This document shows positions 46,343 through 55,424 of a stretch of DNA of 64,000 nt, one piece after another. The position numbers and the translations under genes are program-made. The stretch covers positions 372,001 to 436,000 of the forward strand of contig CAWGLN010000001.1 in NCBI GenBank assembly GCA_963823435.1, in the 5' to 3' direction. Within the stretch, counting starts at the first letter, position 1, and each line of letters opens with the position of its first letter. The DNA is from CAKZML01 sp963823435 (lineage in GTDB: Bacteria; Pseudomonadota; Gammaproteobacteria; Steroidobacterales; BM003). The notes beneath the pieces are model-generated. The model was not told where the DNA came from. It ran no database searches and was given only the letters and a program-made list of their open reading frames with translations.

Positions 46343-47470
46343 CTAACCCGCCTCCGGGTGCAGTGGCCGATCCTCCGCCTTGTTGTCGCGCAGACCGGAT
46401 GACCACCAGATCCGGCAGGCCCCTTCGTCCGACACCATGCACGGGCCTACGGGTCTGCGGGGCATACAGGGATTTCCGAAAAGCCGGCACTCGTTCGGAT
46501 AGATCTTTCCCAGGACCACGCTTGCACAGTCACAGCCAGGCGGCATCTGCCCCACGCGCTTGCGCGCATCGTCCTGGTAAGAAGGTAACTGCACCCTGGC
46601 GTCGTGCGAGCGGAACTCCGGACTCAAGGCGAAGCCCGAACCGGCGATCGTGCCTATGCCTCGCCAGTTGGCGTCGACCACATTCAACACCCGCTTGAGT
46701 ATGGCCCTCGCTACCGGGTTGCCACCGGGCCGGACCACGGCTGGGTAACAGTTTTCCAGTTTCGGCGTGCCGTCCCTGAACTGACGCAGCACCGAATGCA
46801 GGGCGGCCAGCATGGATTCGCTTTCGAAGCCGGCCACCGCGACGGGAATACCGTGGGTGTCAGCGACAAAGGCCCATTCTTCAGGACCCATGACGGTGGC
46901 CACGTGCCCCGGCGCGATCAATGCATCAAAGCCCGGCGTGCCTGAGTCGAGCAAGAGCGCAACCGCGGGCCAGGTGAGTCTTCCCGAGAGCAGCACCAGT
47001 AGATTGTCAGGCACACCCTCGGCCAACATGGCCGCCACCGGCGCAATGGTGGTCTCAAATCCTGCGGCAAAAAACACGACCTGCCGGTCTGGTTGGTCGC
47101 GGGCGATACGCACCGCTTCCATGGGGGTGGCAATGGGTCGGATATCTGCCCCGGCCGCCCTGGCCTGCTCCAGCGAGCGCGGCTGCTTGCGCGGAGCATT
47201 TACCGGCACCCTGAGCATGTCGCCGAAGGCGACCAGGGTAATCGGCTCGTGCATTGCCAACTGAATGGCCTCGTACACGTCCTCCTCGGGGCAGATACAC
47301 ACCGGGCAACCCGGTCCCGGGATCATTTCTATCCCCGGCGGTAGCACCCCACGAATTCCGGCGTGAGAAATCGTCCTCTCATGCCCGCCACAGACATTCA
47401 TGATCTTGACCTTGCGGGGCAGATCCAGGACCCGAATGGCCTCCAGCAAGCGGCGAGCCCGATCGCTCAT
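46343..47470 (-). CDS. hypD: hydrogenase maturation protein HypD
   Basis: 375 residues. HypD forms the scaffold with HypC on which the Fe(CN)2CO unit is built. Landmarks are MNVCGGHERTISHAGIR, PGPGCPVCICPEEDVY with the conserved cysteines, FFAAGFETTIAP, VAGFE and a [4Fe-4S]-region C-terminus containing MPPGCDCASVVLGK and NECRLFGNPCMPRRPVGPC. The start overlaps the hypB stop. Frame intact. Confidence 0.96.
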   Translation of the reverse strand: MSDRARRLLEAIRVLDLPRKVKIMNVCGGHERTISHAGIRGVLPPGIEMIPGPGCPVCICPEEDVYEAIQLAMHEPITLVAFGDMLRVPVNAPRKQPRSLEQARAAGADIRPIATPMEAVRIARDQPDRQVVFFAAGFETTIAPVAAMLAEGVPDNLLVLLSGRLTWPAVALLLDSGTPGFDALIAPGHVATVMGPEEWAFVADTHGIPVAVAGFESESMLAALHSVLRQFRDGTPKLENCYPAVVRPGGNPVARAILKRVLNVVDANWRGIGTIAGSGFALSPEFRSHDARVQLPSYQDDARKRVGQMPPGCDCASVVLGKIYPNECRLFGNPCMPRRPVGPCMVSDEGACRIWWSSGLRDNKAEDRPLHPEAG

Positions 47471-48321
47471 ACCTCGTCATCCCGGGGATGCACCTGGTGC
47501 AGATGAGCATGCATCAACACGTGGCTATGCTCGGGCACCGCAGAGAAATTGCCCAGATCACCCCTTTCCCGACTTTCCTTGAGCTCGGCCAACTGCTGGT
47601 GCAGCCAGTCCAGCCAGGGTTGTATGCCGCTGGCGATGCGGGTATGCACCGACAACAAGGGCGCATGACTGGCCAGTCCACGCAGGGCCGTCTCGGCTCG
47701 GGTCACCGAAAACTCCGGCAAGACCTGCAACAAGTCCGTCTTGGTTATCAGCACCACATCAGCCGAACGGAACATCACCGGGTACTTGGCCGGTTTATCA
47801 TCCCCCTCGGGAACAGACAACAGCGCAATATTCCTGTGCTGGCCCAGGTCGAAACTGGCCGGGCAAACCAGGTTGCCCACGTTTTCGATAAACAGAATGT
47901 CTACGTCCGCAAGGGCTAGCTGGTGCAGGGCATCATGCACCATGTGCGCGTCAAGATGGCAGGCGCTGCCGGTGGTAATCTGCACCGCCGGCACACCACA
48001 ATCACGTATGCGCCTGGCATCATTCTCGGTTTCCAGGTCGCCCTCGATCACGGCAATGTTGAGCTCGCCCTTCAAGGCCTTGATCGTGGCTTCCAAAAGG
48101 CTGGTCTTGCCCGCGCCTGGCGAGGACATCAAATTGATTGCCAGCACCTGGTGCCGGGCGAAATGCTGGCGATTGTGACTGGCCTGGTGGTCGTTCTCAG
48201 ACAACAGGCCCCGGAGCACCTCGACCGACTCACGCCCGGACGCACTATGGGAAAGCTTGCCACCGGGCTGCACCAGGTGCCGGTTTCCCGGTGTTACGTT
48301 GCATCCACAGGTATCACACAT
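47467..48321 (-). CDS. hypB: hydrogenase nickel incorporation GTPase HypB
   Basis: 284 residues. The N-terminal MCDTCGCNV is the high-affinity nickel motif. There is a short His-containing linker, then the GTPase domain with P-loop SSPGAGKTSLLE, GDLETENDARRI, VQITTGSACHLDAHMV and VLITKTDLL. The C-terminus adds a His-rich tail (HSHVLMHAHLHQVHP). It delivers nickel to the large subunit together with HypA. Frame intact; it lies about 20 bp after hypA. Confidence 0.96.
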   Translation of the reverse strand: MCDTCGCNVTPGNRHLVQPGGKLSHSASGRESVEVLRGLLSENDHQASHNRQHFARHQVLAINLMSSPGAGKTSLLEATIKALKGELNIAVIEGDLETENDARRIRDCGVPAVQITTGSACHLDAHMVHDALHQLALADVDILFIENVGNLVCPASFDLGQHRNIALLSVPEGDDKPAKYPVMFRSADVVLITKTDLLQVLPEFSVTRAETALRGLASHAPLLSVHTRIASGIQPWLDWLHQQLAELKESRERGDLGNFSAVPEHSHVLMHAHLHQVHPRDDEV

Positions 48322-48343
48322 TAGTTGTAGGCTCCTTTAATCC

Positions 48344-48721
48344 TCAGGCGGGGCTGACTAACGCGCCCTCGCTGTCAACCCAGGCTTCCAGTTCCACGCT
48401 TTGCAAGACCATCTCGTCGCCCGATTCAAGATTGGTGCGCCAGTTGCCACACACCGGGCAAATCAGTTTGTTGGCTGCGACCGGAGATGTCGTTTCGCAT
48501 TCCGGACAATATACCGACACCGGCGCATCCTCGATATCCAGCGTGGCACCCTCACACGCACTTCCGGCGCTGGCCAGTGGAAATGCCCTGCGCAACAGCC
48601 CCGCCTCCGCCCCCGAAAGGGGACCGATATGCAACAGGAGCCTGACCACCCGGGCCTTTCGCTCACGCGCTATGGCTTCGGCCTGTTCCACCAGGGCATA
48701 ACATATGGATAGTTCATGCAT
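48344..48721 (-). CDS. hypA: hydrogenase nickel metallochaperone HypA
   Basis: 125 residues from the ATG at 48721, chosen because HypA proteins begin MHELS with the nickel ligands His2 and Glu3; a longer frame to 48832 is artefactual. The zinc site is visible as VYCPECETTS and LICPVCGNW. It overlaps the 3' end of hypC by 8 bp. Confidence 0.95.
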   Translation of the reverse strand: MHELSICYALVEQAEAIARERKARVVRLLLHIGPLSGAEAGLLRRAFPLASAGSACEGATLDIEDAPVSVYCPECETTSPVAANKLICPVCGNWRTNLESGDEMVLQSVELEAWVDSEGALVSPA

Positions 48722-48941
48722 CGCTGGCCAGGATCTCGTCGAACAACTTCCAGGCCTCCCGGGCATCCTCGGCGGATACCTTTTTAATAGCGTAGCCCAC
48801 ATGCACCAGCAAATGATCGCCCGGCTCGACACTCTCTCCCTGGAGCATGAACAGGCTCACATCACGGTGCACACCCATGGCCTCACAGCTGGCGTTGAAA
48901 CCATCCACAGACCGCACTTGCATTGGTACTGCCAGGCACAT
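48714..48941 (-). CDS. hypC: hydrogenase maturation chaperone HypC
   Basis: 75 residues from the ATG at 48941, which has AGGTGG eight bases upstream and gives the conserved N-terminus MCLAVPMQV with the iron-binding Cys2. The longer frame starts four residues earlier. HypC carries the Fe(CN)2CO precursor with HypD and chaperones the large subunit. First gene of the hyp operon. Confidence 0.94.
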   Translation of the reverse strand: MCLAVPMQVRSVDGFNASCEAMGVHRDVSLFMLQGESVEPGDHLLVHVGYAIKKVSAEDAREAWKLFDEILASDA

Positions 48942-49576
48942 GATCAAGACCACCTGTAAAAAAACTTTTCCTGAGTCTAACTATAGCCATCCTGAGCAGA
49001 TTAGGTCTAAGTAGATACCCTGATACCTGTACGCTTGAGGGCCGGTGTATGGTTTCGCTGAGCAGGAGTCGTTGCCTGTTGAGTGCCATGGCCCAAGTGG
49101 CCAGGACCGATAAAAAACATAACGCAGCCGCCGCTGGCCAGACGAGGGTCACCAGTTGGTAACAGTTGTTGTACTTGATGTAGAAGATCCCTTCCCCGCA
49201 AACCAGTGGGTGGGGGATTCTGCGACCGGGTATTTCAACCGGAGGCACGGCAACCCCTGCCCGCCAGCAGCACCTGGCAACCACCCTGGCAAAACACATC
49301 AAGCAAAACACATCAAACCGGTCCTGCACGAGATCCGGCGCGCCCCTGTGTGCGTGCCGGAACCCGGGCCTGGCCGGCATCGCGGCGATGCAGGCACCTG
49401 CCAAGGCGCCTGGAACACAACACAGATCAAAACCGATTCCCCGCTGTCTCGGGGCCGTTTAGAAGGAATGAGCTGAACCATGGCTCATGGACGAACTATC
49501 GAGTCATGACAGCTTGTGGGTAGTGCATTAACAACCCAGGCACAGCACAGCAGCAGTTCGGAGGAGTAACGTCGTT
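48942..49576. other. divergent regulatory region between hyp and hya operons
   Basis: 635 bp without a convincing gene. It must contain the promoters of both hydrogenase operons. A TATAGT about 30 bp upstream of hypC could be its -10. Hydrogenase promoters are often sigma-54 dependent, but I find no TGGCAC-N5-TTGCA match on the hya side; GGCAACCACCCTGGCAAA near 49275 is similar but the spacing is wrong. A 173-residue minus-strand frame (48883-49404) has no family features and overlaps hypC. Confidence 0.45.
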
Positions 49577-50668
49577 ATGGGTACACAAAAAACGTTTTAC
49601 GAGGCCATGCGTGAGCACGGAATTACGCGGCGCAGCTTTCTCAAGTTTTGCAGCCTGACCGCAGCCGGACTGGGCCTGGCACCCGAGTTTGCAGGCACTA
49701 TTGCACATGCCCTGGAGACAAAACCACGCACACCGGTGATCTGGCTGCACGGTCTGGAGTGCACATGTTGTACAGAATCCTTCATTCGCTCGGGCCACCC
49801 GCTGGCCGCCGATGTTGTCCTGTCCATGATCTCGCTGGATTATGACGACACGCTGATGGCCGCCGCCGGTCACCAGGCGGAAGAACTTCTGGAGCAGACG
49901 ATTGCCAAGTACGACGGCAACTTCATCCTTGCCTGTGAAGGCAACCCACCCCTGAATGAAGACGGCATGTATTGCTTCCAGGGCGGCAAGCCCTACGTGG
50001 AAAAACTGCGCCGTATGGCAAGTCACTGCAAGGCGATCATCGCCTGGGGATCCTGCGCCTCCTGGGGTTGCGTGCAGGCCGCCCATCCGAATCCCACCCA
50101 GGCCGTGCCGATACACAAGGTGATTACCGACAAGCCGATCATCAAGGTGCCGGGCTGCCCGCCCATTGCCGAAGTGATGACTGGCGTCATCGCCTACATG
50201 CTGACATTCGATCGCTTCCCCGAGTTGGACAGACAGGGGCGGCCAAAAATGTTCTACAGCCAGCGTAATCATGACAAGTGCTACCGACGGGCACATTTCG
50301 ACGCCGGTCAGTTCGTTGAGCGTTTCGACGACGAGGGCGCACGCAAGGGCTATTGCCTGTACAAGATGGGCTGCAAGGGACCAACCACCTATAACGCCTG
50401 TTCCACCATTGAATGGAACGGCGGTCTGTCATGGCCGGTTAAATCCGGACACGGTTGCCTGGGTTGCTCCGAGGATAATTTCTGGGACCGCGGGTCCTTC
50501 TACAGTGCAGTCAACGACCTCAATGTAGCCGGAGGTGTTGAGTCTACCGCCGACCAGGTTGGCGGCGTCCTTGCCGGTGCGGCCGCCATAGGCGTCGCCG
50601 CTCATGCTGCGGCATCCATAATCAGCCATTCAAGGGATAATACCAAGGGAGGGTCTAGCCATGACTGA
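49577..50668 (+). CDS. hyaA: [NiFe]-hydrogenase small subunit, oxygen-tolerant group 1d type
   Basis: 363-residue iron-sulfur subunit that passes electrons from the NiFe site. Tat signal RRSFLKF near residue 19, then export of the folded complex to the periplasmic side of the membrane. LECTCCTESFIRS holds an extra cysteine (C-T-C-C), and GSCASWGCVQAA holds the second, matching the two supernumerary Cys of the [4Fe-3S] proximal cluster in Hyd-1-type enzymes. The medial and distal cluster motifs (YNACSTIEWN, GHGCLGCSEDNFWD) follow. A C-terminal hydrophobic helix (AGAAAIGVAAHAAAS) anchors it. Strong GGAGGAG ribosome site. Confidence 0.96.
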   Translation: MGTQKTFYEAMREHGITRRSFLKFCSLTAAGLGLAPEFAGTIAHALETKPRTPVIWLHGLECTCCTESFIRSGHPLAADVVLSMISLDYDDTLMAAAGHQAEELLEQTIAKYDGNFILACEGNPPLNEDGMYCFQGGKPYVEKLRRMASHCKAIIAWGSCASWGCVQAAHPNPTQAVPIHKVITDKPIIKVPGCPPIAEVMTGVIAYMLTFDRFPELDRQGRPKMFYSQRNHDKCYRRAHFDAGQFVERFDDEGARKGYCLYKMGCKGPTTYNACSTIEWNGGLSWPVKSGHGCLGCSEDNFWDRGSFYSAVNDLNVAGGVESTADQVGGVLAGAAAIGVAAHAAASIISHSRDNTKGGSSHD

Positions 50669-52448
50669 GACGCTTACAGCCAACGGTTTCAAACTGGATA
50701 CCGGCGGACAGCGCGTGGTAGTCGACCCGATCTGCCGCATCGAGGGACATCTGCGCATCGAGGTCAATCTCGATTCAGATAACGTGATCCGTAACGCCGT
50801 ATCAACCGGCACCATGTGGCGTGGTCTGGAAGTTATCCTCAAGGGACGCGACCCTCGAGATGCCTGGGCCTTTGTCGAAAGAATCTGCGGTGTCTGCACC
50901 GGCGTGCACGCGCTGACATCAGTGCGCGCGGTCGAAGATGCCCTGGGCATCAAGATCCCCGAGAATGCCAACCACATTCGCAACCTCATGATGCTGGCCC
51001 AGTACACCCAGGACCACCTGGTGCATTTTTATCACCTGCACGCCCTCGATTGGGTCGATGTGGTCAGCGCGCTGAGCGCCGATCCCAAGGCGACCTCGGC
51101 CCTGCAACAAAGTATTTCGAGCTGGTCGAAGTCCTCACCAGGTTATTTCCGCGATGTACAGGCGCGTCTGAAGCGCTTCGTTGAATCCGGTCAACTGGGA
51201 CCGTTCGCCAACGCTTACTGGGGCAGCCCCGCTTACAAACTGCCGGCTGAAGCCAACCTGATGGCGGTCACCCATTATCTCGAGGCACTGGATTTCCAGC
51301 GTGAGATCGTCAAGATTCACACCGTCTTCGGCGGTCGTAATCCGCATCCGAACTGGGTGGTCGGCGGCATGCCGTGCTCGTTCAGCCTGGACGCGACGGG
51401 CGGTATCAACATGGAATGGCTCAACCTGGTGTCATCCATCATTGACCGTTCCATCGAGTTTATTGACAAGGTATACATTCCCGACCTGAAGGCGATTGCT
51501 TCCTTCTACCCTGAATGGACCACCTACGGAGGCGGTCTTTCAAGCACGAATCTACTGTCCTATGGCGATTTCCCCAAGGTTGCCAATGACTGGTCGCAGG
51601 AAAATATGCACATGCCGGGTGGCGCCATCATCAACGGTGACCTGAGCAAGGTGCATGAAGTGGATGTACGCGACCCCGAGCAGGTGCAGGAGTTTGTTAC
51701 TCATTCCTGGTACAAATATCCGGATGAGAGCAAGGGACTGCATCCCTGGGATGGCATGACGGAACCGAACTTCGAACTGGGTCCGAATACCAAGGGCAGC
51801 AAGACCGATATCCAGGAGATCGACGAGGGCGCCAAGTATTCCTTCGTCAAGGCACCGCGCTGGCGTGGCAACGCCATGGAAGTAGGTCCCCTGGCACGTT
51901 ACGTCGTGGCCTATGTGCGTGGCGACGAGGAAATCAAGGCTCAGGTCGACGGTCTGCTGTCCGACCTCGGTCTGCCGCTTACGGCGCTCTTCTCGACCCT
52001 TGGACGCACCGCGGCGCGAGGCCTGGAATGCTCCTGGGCGGCGCACAAGATGCGTTACGTGTTCGACAGCATGATGGCCAACCTGAAGGCCGGTGATACC
52101 GCCACTTCAAACATGGATCTGTGGGAACCCAAGACCTGGCCCAAGGACGTCAAGGGCGTAGGTATGGTCGAGGCGCCGCGCGGTTCTTTGGGGCACTGGG
52201 TACACATCAAGGACACCAAGATTGCCAGCTACCAGGCCATCGTACCGACTACCTGGAACGCTTCACCGCGTGATGCGGCGGGCAACATCGGGGCCTATGA
52301 GGCGGCACTGCTGGGGACGCCGATGGCCAATCCCGAGCAGCCACTGGAAATCCTGCGTACCGTTCACAGTTTCGATCCCTGCCTGGCCTGCGCAACTCAC
52401 GTTATCGCACCGGATGGCCAGGAACTGGTATCGGTCAAGGTCCGCTAG
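50661..52448 (+). CDS. hyaB: [NiFe]-hydrogenase large subunit
   Basis: 595-residue catalytic subunit. The first NiFe ligand motif is ERICGVCTGVH near residue 75, and the second is FDPCLACATH near the C-terminus, followed by a 15-residue extension (starting VIAPDGQELV) that the HyaD protease removes after His. Overlaps hyaA by 8 bp. Frame intact, so the catalytic heterodimer is complete even though several accessory genes are frameshifted. Confidence 0.97.
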   Translation: MTETLTANGFKLDTGGQRVVVDPICRIEGHLRIEVNLDSDNVIRNAVSTGTMWRGLEVILKGRDPRDAWAFVERICGVCTGVHALTSVRAVEDALGIKIPENANHIRNLMMLAQYTQDHLVHFYHLHALDWVDVVSALSADPKATSALQQSISSWSKSSPGYFRDVQARLKRFVESGQLGPFANAYWGSPAYKLPAEANLMAVTHYLEALDFQREIVKIHTVFGGRNPHPNWVVGGMPCSFSLDATGGINMEWLNLVSSIIDRSIEFIDKVYIPDLKAIASFYPEWTTYGGGLSSTNLLSYGDFPKVANDWSQENMHMPGGAIINGDLSKVHEVDVRDPEQVQEFVTHSWYKYPDESKGLHPWDGMTEPNFELGPNTKGSKTDIQEIDEGAKYSFVKAPRWRGNAMEVGPLARYVVAYVRGDEEIKAQVDGLLSDLGLPLTALFSTLGRTAARGLECSWAAHKMRYVFDSMMANLKAGDTATSNMDLWEPKTWPKDVKGVGMVEAPRGSLGHWVHIKDTKIASYQAIVPTTWNASPRDAAGNIGAYEAALLGTPMANPEQPLEILRTVHSFDPCLACATHVIAPDGQELVSVKVR

Positions 52449-52463
52449 AAGGAGGACAGCGAC

Positions 52464-53164
52464 ATGAACAGCAATGTGGCAAGTGGGCCACGCGATCCGG
52501 CCAGACAAGAGGCCGTATACGTGTTCGAAGCCCCAGTGCGCCTGTGGCACTGGCTGCACACTTTCAGCTTCCTGATACTGGCGGCGACAGGGTATCTGAT
52601 TGCTCATCCACTGCCATCGCCGATAGGAGAGGCCAGCGATCATTTTCTCATGGGCAATCTTCGCCTGATCCATTTCATCTCGGCCTATGTCTTTGCCATC
52701 GGATTCGCGGTGCGTATCTACTGGGCATTTGTCGGCAATGAATACTCACGCGAGATATTCTATCTGCCGATCTGGAAGGCCGAGTGGTGGAAGGAACTGC
52801 TCTTCGAAATCAAGTTCTACCTGTTCCTGACACGGACAAGGACCATACGCTGGGCCACAACCCGTTGGCGCAAACAGCCATGTTTTTCATGAATACGCTG
52901 TTCACCTTTTTCATGATAGGCACGGGGTTTGCGCTTTACGGCCAGGGTCTTGGTGACGGCAGCTGGGCCGACCGGGTATTTGGCTGGATCATTCCGCTGC
53001 TGGGTGGTGGCCAGGCGGTGCGTAACTGGCACATCATGGGGATGTGGATCATGCTCACGTTCGCCATCGTGCATATGTACATGGCGGCGCGGGCGGACAT
53101 CATGGGTCGCAAGAGCAGCATCAGCGCCATCATCGGCGGCTGGCGTCTGTTCAGGGACGAATAG
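52464..53164 (+). CDS. hyaC: hydrogenase b-type cytochrome subunit HyaC, frameshifted
   Basis: Membrane anchor that moves electrons from HyaA to quinone. The first frame has VRLWHWLHTFSF (haem-ligand His), AATGYLIAHP and LIHFISAYVFAIGF, and stops at 52892 with unrelated sequence. The second frame has DHTLGHNPLAQTAMFF and NWHIMGMWIMLTFAIVHMY (further haem His). The frame changes near 52828, where one G seems missing (CTGAC for CTGGAC). Ribosome site GGAGG eight bases upstream of the ATG. Confidence 0.9.
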
Positions 53165-53169
53165 GTCGG

Positions 53170-53760
53170 ATGGTGCAGGAAGGTGAAATCGACGGTGAAA
53201 TCGACACCCTGATCCTGGGCATCGGCAATGTTCTTTGGGCCGACGAAGGATTCGGGGTGCGTTGTGTCGAAACGCTGAACGCCCGTTTTGACTTTGATAG
53301 CAATGTCCGTCTCATGGATGGCGGGACCCAGGGCATGTTTTTGCTGCCCTGGGTCAGCAACGTCTCCCGTCTGCTGATTTTCGATGCCATCGATTTTGGC
53401 CTTGCCCCCGGTGAGCTCCGGATCATGCGTGATCACGAGGTGCCCCGTTACATGGGCGCCAAGAAGATGAGCATGCACCAGACCGGTTTTCAGGAAGTCC
53501 TGATGTCGGCGCGCCTGTTGAATGACCGGCCGCACCAACTGGCGCTGATCGGCGTGCAACCGGAATTGCTGGACGATTATGGCGGGAGTTTGCGCAAGGT
53601 CGTTCGTGAACGCATACCCGAGGCGGTCGACCACGCGTGTGCCGTGCTACGCAAATGGGGAGTCGGGTTCCGTGAACGGGAGGAGCCACTGGCGACGGTT
53701 GACCTTGTCGGCCCCGGGGAGCTGGAAATAGCCAGTTATGAACTGGGGCGCCCCCGGTGA
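53170..53760 (+). CDS. hyaD: hydrogenase maturation protease HyaD
   Basis: 196 residues from the ATG at 53170 (a longer frame begins at 53044 inside hyaC). LGIGNVLWADEGFG and FDAIDFG contain the acidic residues that bind nickel in the pre-large subunit; MSMHQTGFQEVL is the His region. It cleaves the C-terminal extension of HyaB after metal insertion. Its stop overlaps the GTG start of hyaE. Confidence 0.94.
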   Translation: MVQEGEIDGEIDTLILGIGNVLWADEGFGVRCVETLNARFDFDSNVRLMDGGTQGMFLLPWVSNVSRLLIFDAIDFGLAPGELRIMRDHEVPRYMGAKKMSMHQTGFQEVLMSARLLNDRPHQLALIGVQPELLDDYGGSLRKVVRERIPEAVDHACAVLRKWGVGFREREEPLATVDLVGPGELEIASYELGRPR

Positions 53761-54167
53761 CGCATCCGCTCATTCAACGCTTGTGCGACGAGTACGACTA
53801 TCCTGAGGTGACGCAGGATTCGCACCAGGGCTTCATCAGTCAGCCCGGGGTTACCGTGTTGTTTTTCGCCGGCGACCCAAATAGCTTTAAAGATGTCACC
53901 GATGTGGCCGTGGTGCTGCCGGAACTTGTCAAGACATTCCAGGGTGAGCTGATCCCCGGCGTGGTGGCGGCAGCTGCGGAGAAGGACCTGCAACGGCTCT
54001 ATGGTTTCGGCGCCTGGCCTGCACTGGTGTTCCTGCGTGATGGCGGTTACCTGGGGACTATCACCGGTATCCAGAATTGGTCAGAATATCTGCGCGACAT
54101 TCGTGAACTGATGCATGGCGAAATTAAAAAACCCCGGGGATTCAAGATACCGGTAGTAAGCGCCTGA
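53757..54167 (+). CDS. hyaE: HyaE/HupG-like hydrogenase assembly protein (thioredoxin-like)
   Basis: 136 residues starting at GTG within the hyaD stop. The thioredoxin fold is suggested by VTVLFFAGDPNSFKDVTDVAVVLPEL and YGFGAWPALVFLRDGGYLG, but there is no CxxC pair, as is usual in HyaE/HupG. Family members bind the Tat signal of the small subunit and are needed mainly by oxygen-tolerant enzymes. Confidence 0.9.
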   Translation: MTHPLIQRLCDEYDYPEVTQDSHQGFISQPGVTVLFFAGDPNSFKDVTDVAVVLPELVKTFQGELIPGVVAAAAEKDLQRLYGFGAWPALVFLRDGGYLGTITGIQNWSEYLRDIRELMHGEIKKPRGFKIPVVSA

Positions 54168-54187
54168 CCAAAGACAGGAACATTACA

Positions 54188-55058
54188 ATGAAACTACGCG
54201 ATATCCCAGTGACAGTCACCGGGCCCGGCAGCCAACCGCCGGAGCCGGATGATACCCACCTCGAGTTTATTTCCATGCCCAAGGAGATGGACAGCTACCG
54301 CGCGCCAGACATACCCGAGCCGGATAAGGTGCAGCACTTGCAGGGCGCAAAGGCCGTCACGGACTGGCTGGCCAAGGCACTTTCGCGACTATCGGGTCGG
54401 CGGTGAATCGCTGATCGCCGACATTTCGAGCCTGGATAAGGAAAACCGTGACCTGGTAAATCAGATTTTAGGTGAAGGTGAGGTCAGCCTGATCTATAGC
54501 GACGGCGACATGCAGGTACGTATGCAGGAGTCGGTACTGGCCGGCATCTGGCGCACTTTCTATCTTGACCCGGCGGGCCGTATTACGCGTGATCTCGTTG
54601 AAGTGTGTGATGTACCCGTGCTGGCGCGGCGCGTCCCGGACACCGAAAAGGCATCCGCACTTCCGCGGGATAGCGGACCCGGGGGTGTCATGAACGCCCT
54701 GCCCCTGCTGGTTGAACTGCAGGACCAGGTCAGCAACTGGAAACCCGGTGACCCGGCAGGCGTCATCAACCTGACGCTGCTGCCATTGTCGGAAGGCGAT
54801 ATGGATTTTCTGGTGGAAATACTGGGAACGGGACCCGTCCAGACCCTGTCGCGTGGCTACGGAGACTGCAAGATTACGAGCACGGCGTATCCGGGTATCT
54901 GGTGGGTGCGGTATACCAACTCCATGGGCACGCCGATTCTGGATACCCTGGAAACCACCGATATTCCGGCGGTGGCTTGTGCCGCCCAGGAAGATCTCGA
55001 TGATTCGCGAAAGCGGTTTCATGAACTGCTGGAGCCGTACTGGACCGAACTGGGATGA
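54188..55058 (+). CDS. hyaF: HyaF/HupH-like hydrogenase assembly protein, frameshifted
   Basis: The first frame (MKLRDIPVTVTGPG) ends early at 54406. The second resumes with YRVGGESLIADISSLD, LGEGEVSLIYSD and MQESVLAGIWR, and ends EPYWTELG. A base inserted near 54386 explains the break (GCACTTTCGCGACTAT). Joined length is about 289, as in HupH/HyaF. Family members support assembly of the small subunit's iron-sulfur clusters. Its stop overlaps the rubredoxin ATG. Confidence 0.88.
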
Positions 55059-55259
55059 GCTCCGCTGGAGGACTCCACCCGGGTCCAGGCCACACGTCTC
55101 TTGAATGTCGTATCTGCTGGTATGTGTACGATCCGGCGGTCGGCGACGAGGTGGAGCAGATTCCGCCGGGGACACCGTTCACTGCATTTGCCAGAACACT
55201 GGCGTTGCCCACAATGTGACGCCGGTAAAGACAAATTCTTGCCACTTGCGGACAGCTAG
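55055..55259 (+). CDS. hupI: rubredoxin HupI/HoxR-like, frameshifted
   Basis: A short gene in two frames. The first gives an N-extension, then LECRICWYVYDPAVGDEV and IPPGTPFTA; the second gives LPEHWRCPQCDAGKDKFLPL and the stop TAG at 55257-55259. The two CxxC pairs form the Fe(Cys)4 site. One extra T near 55187 (GCATTTGCC where GCATTGCC fits) separates them. In hup loci this rubredoxin follows HupH. The ATG overlaps the hyaF stop. The stop codon lies at the left end of a MITE-like element. Confidence 0.85.
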
Positions 55260-55422
55260 GGAGCCTCTGATTTATTCTGGGCATAGCAGATTGGCAGCGA
55301 AAAGAGTCAGATTCAAGGCGCCAATCGCACGTAGTAGCGGGGCGACTCGCGAAGATTGGCAACACAGAAGCTGGGTTTTTTAGCCACAAGATGCAAGTTC
55401 ATGAATAGATCAGAGGCTCCCT
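55258..55422. repeat. MITE-like element within the hydrogenase operon
   Basis: 165 bp bounded by AGGGAGCCTCTGATTTATTC and its inverse (GAATAGATCAGAGGCTCCCT). Interior similar to the copy at 10945. TA is adjacent on both sides, consistent with the TA target duplication of IS630/Tc1-mariner-type elements, though other copies do not all show it. It lies exactly between rubredoxin and hybE. Confidence 0.82.
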
Positions 55423-55424
55423 AC

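Noticed and set aside
49240..49320. Sigma-54 promoter before hyaA
   Set aside because: Two GGCA stretches are present but not with the -24/-12 spacing and bases needed.
48883..49404. 173-residue minus-strand frame between the hydrogenase operons
   Set aside because: It overlaps hypC in another frame, has no family motifs or ribosome site, and fills the space where both operon promoters must lie.
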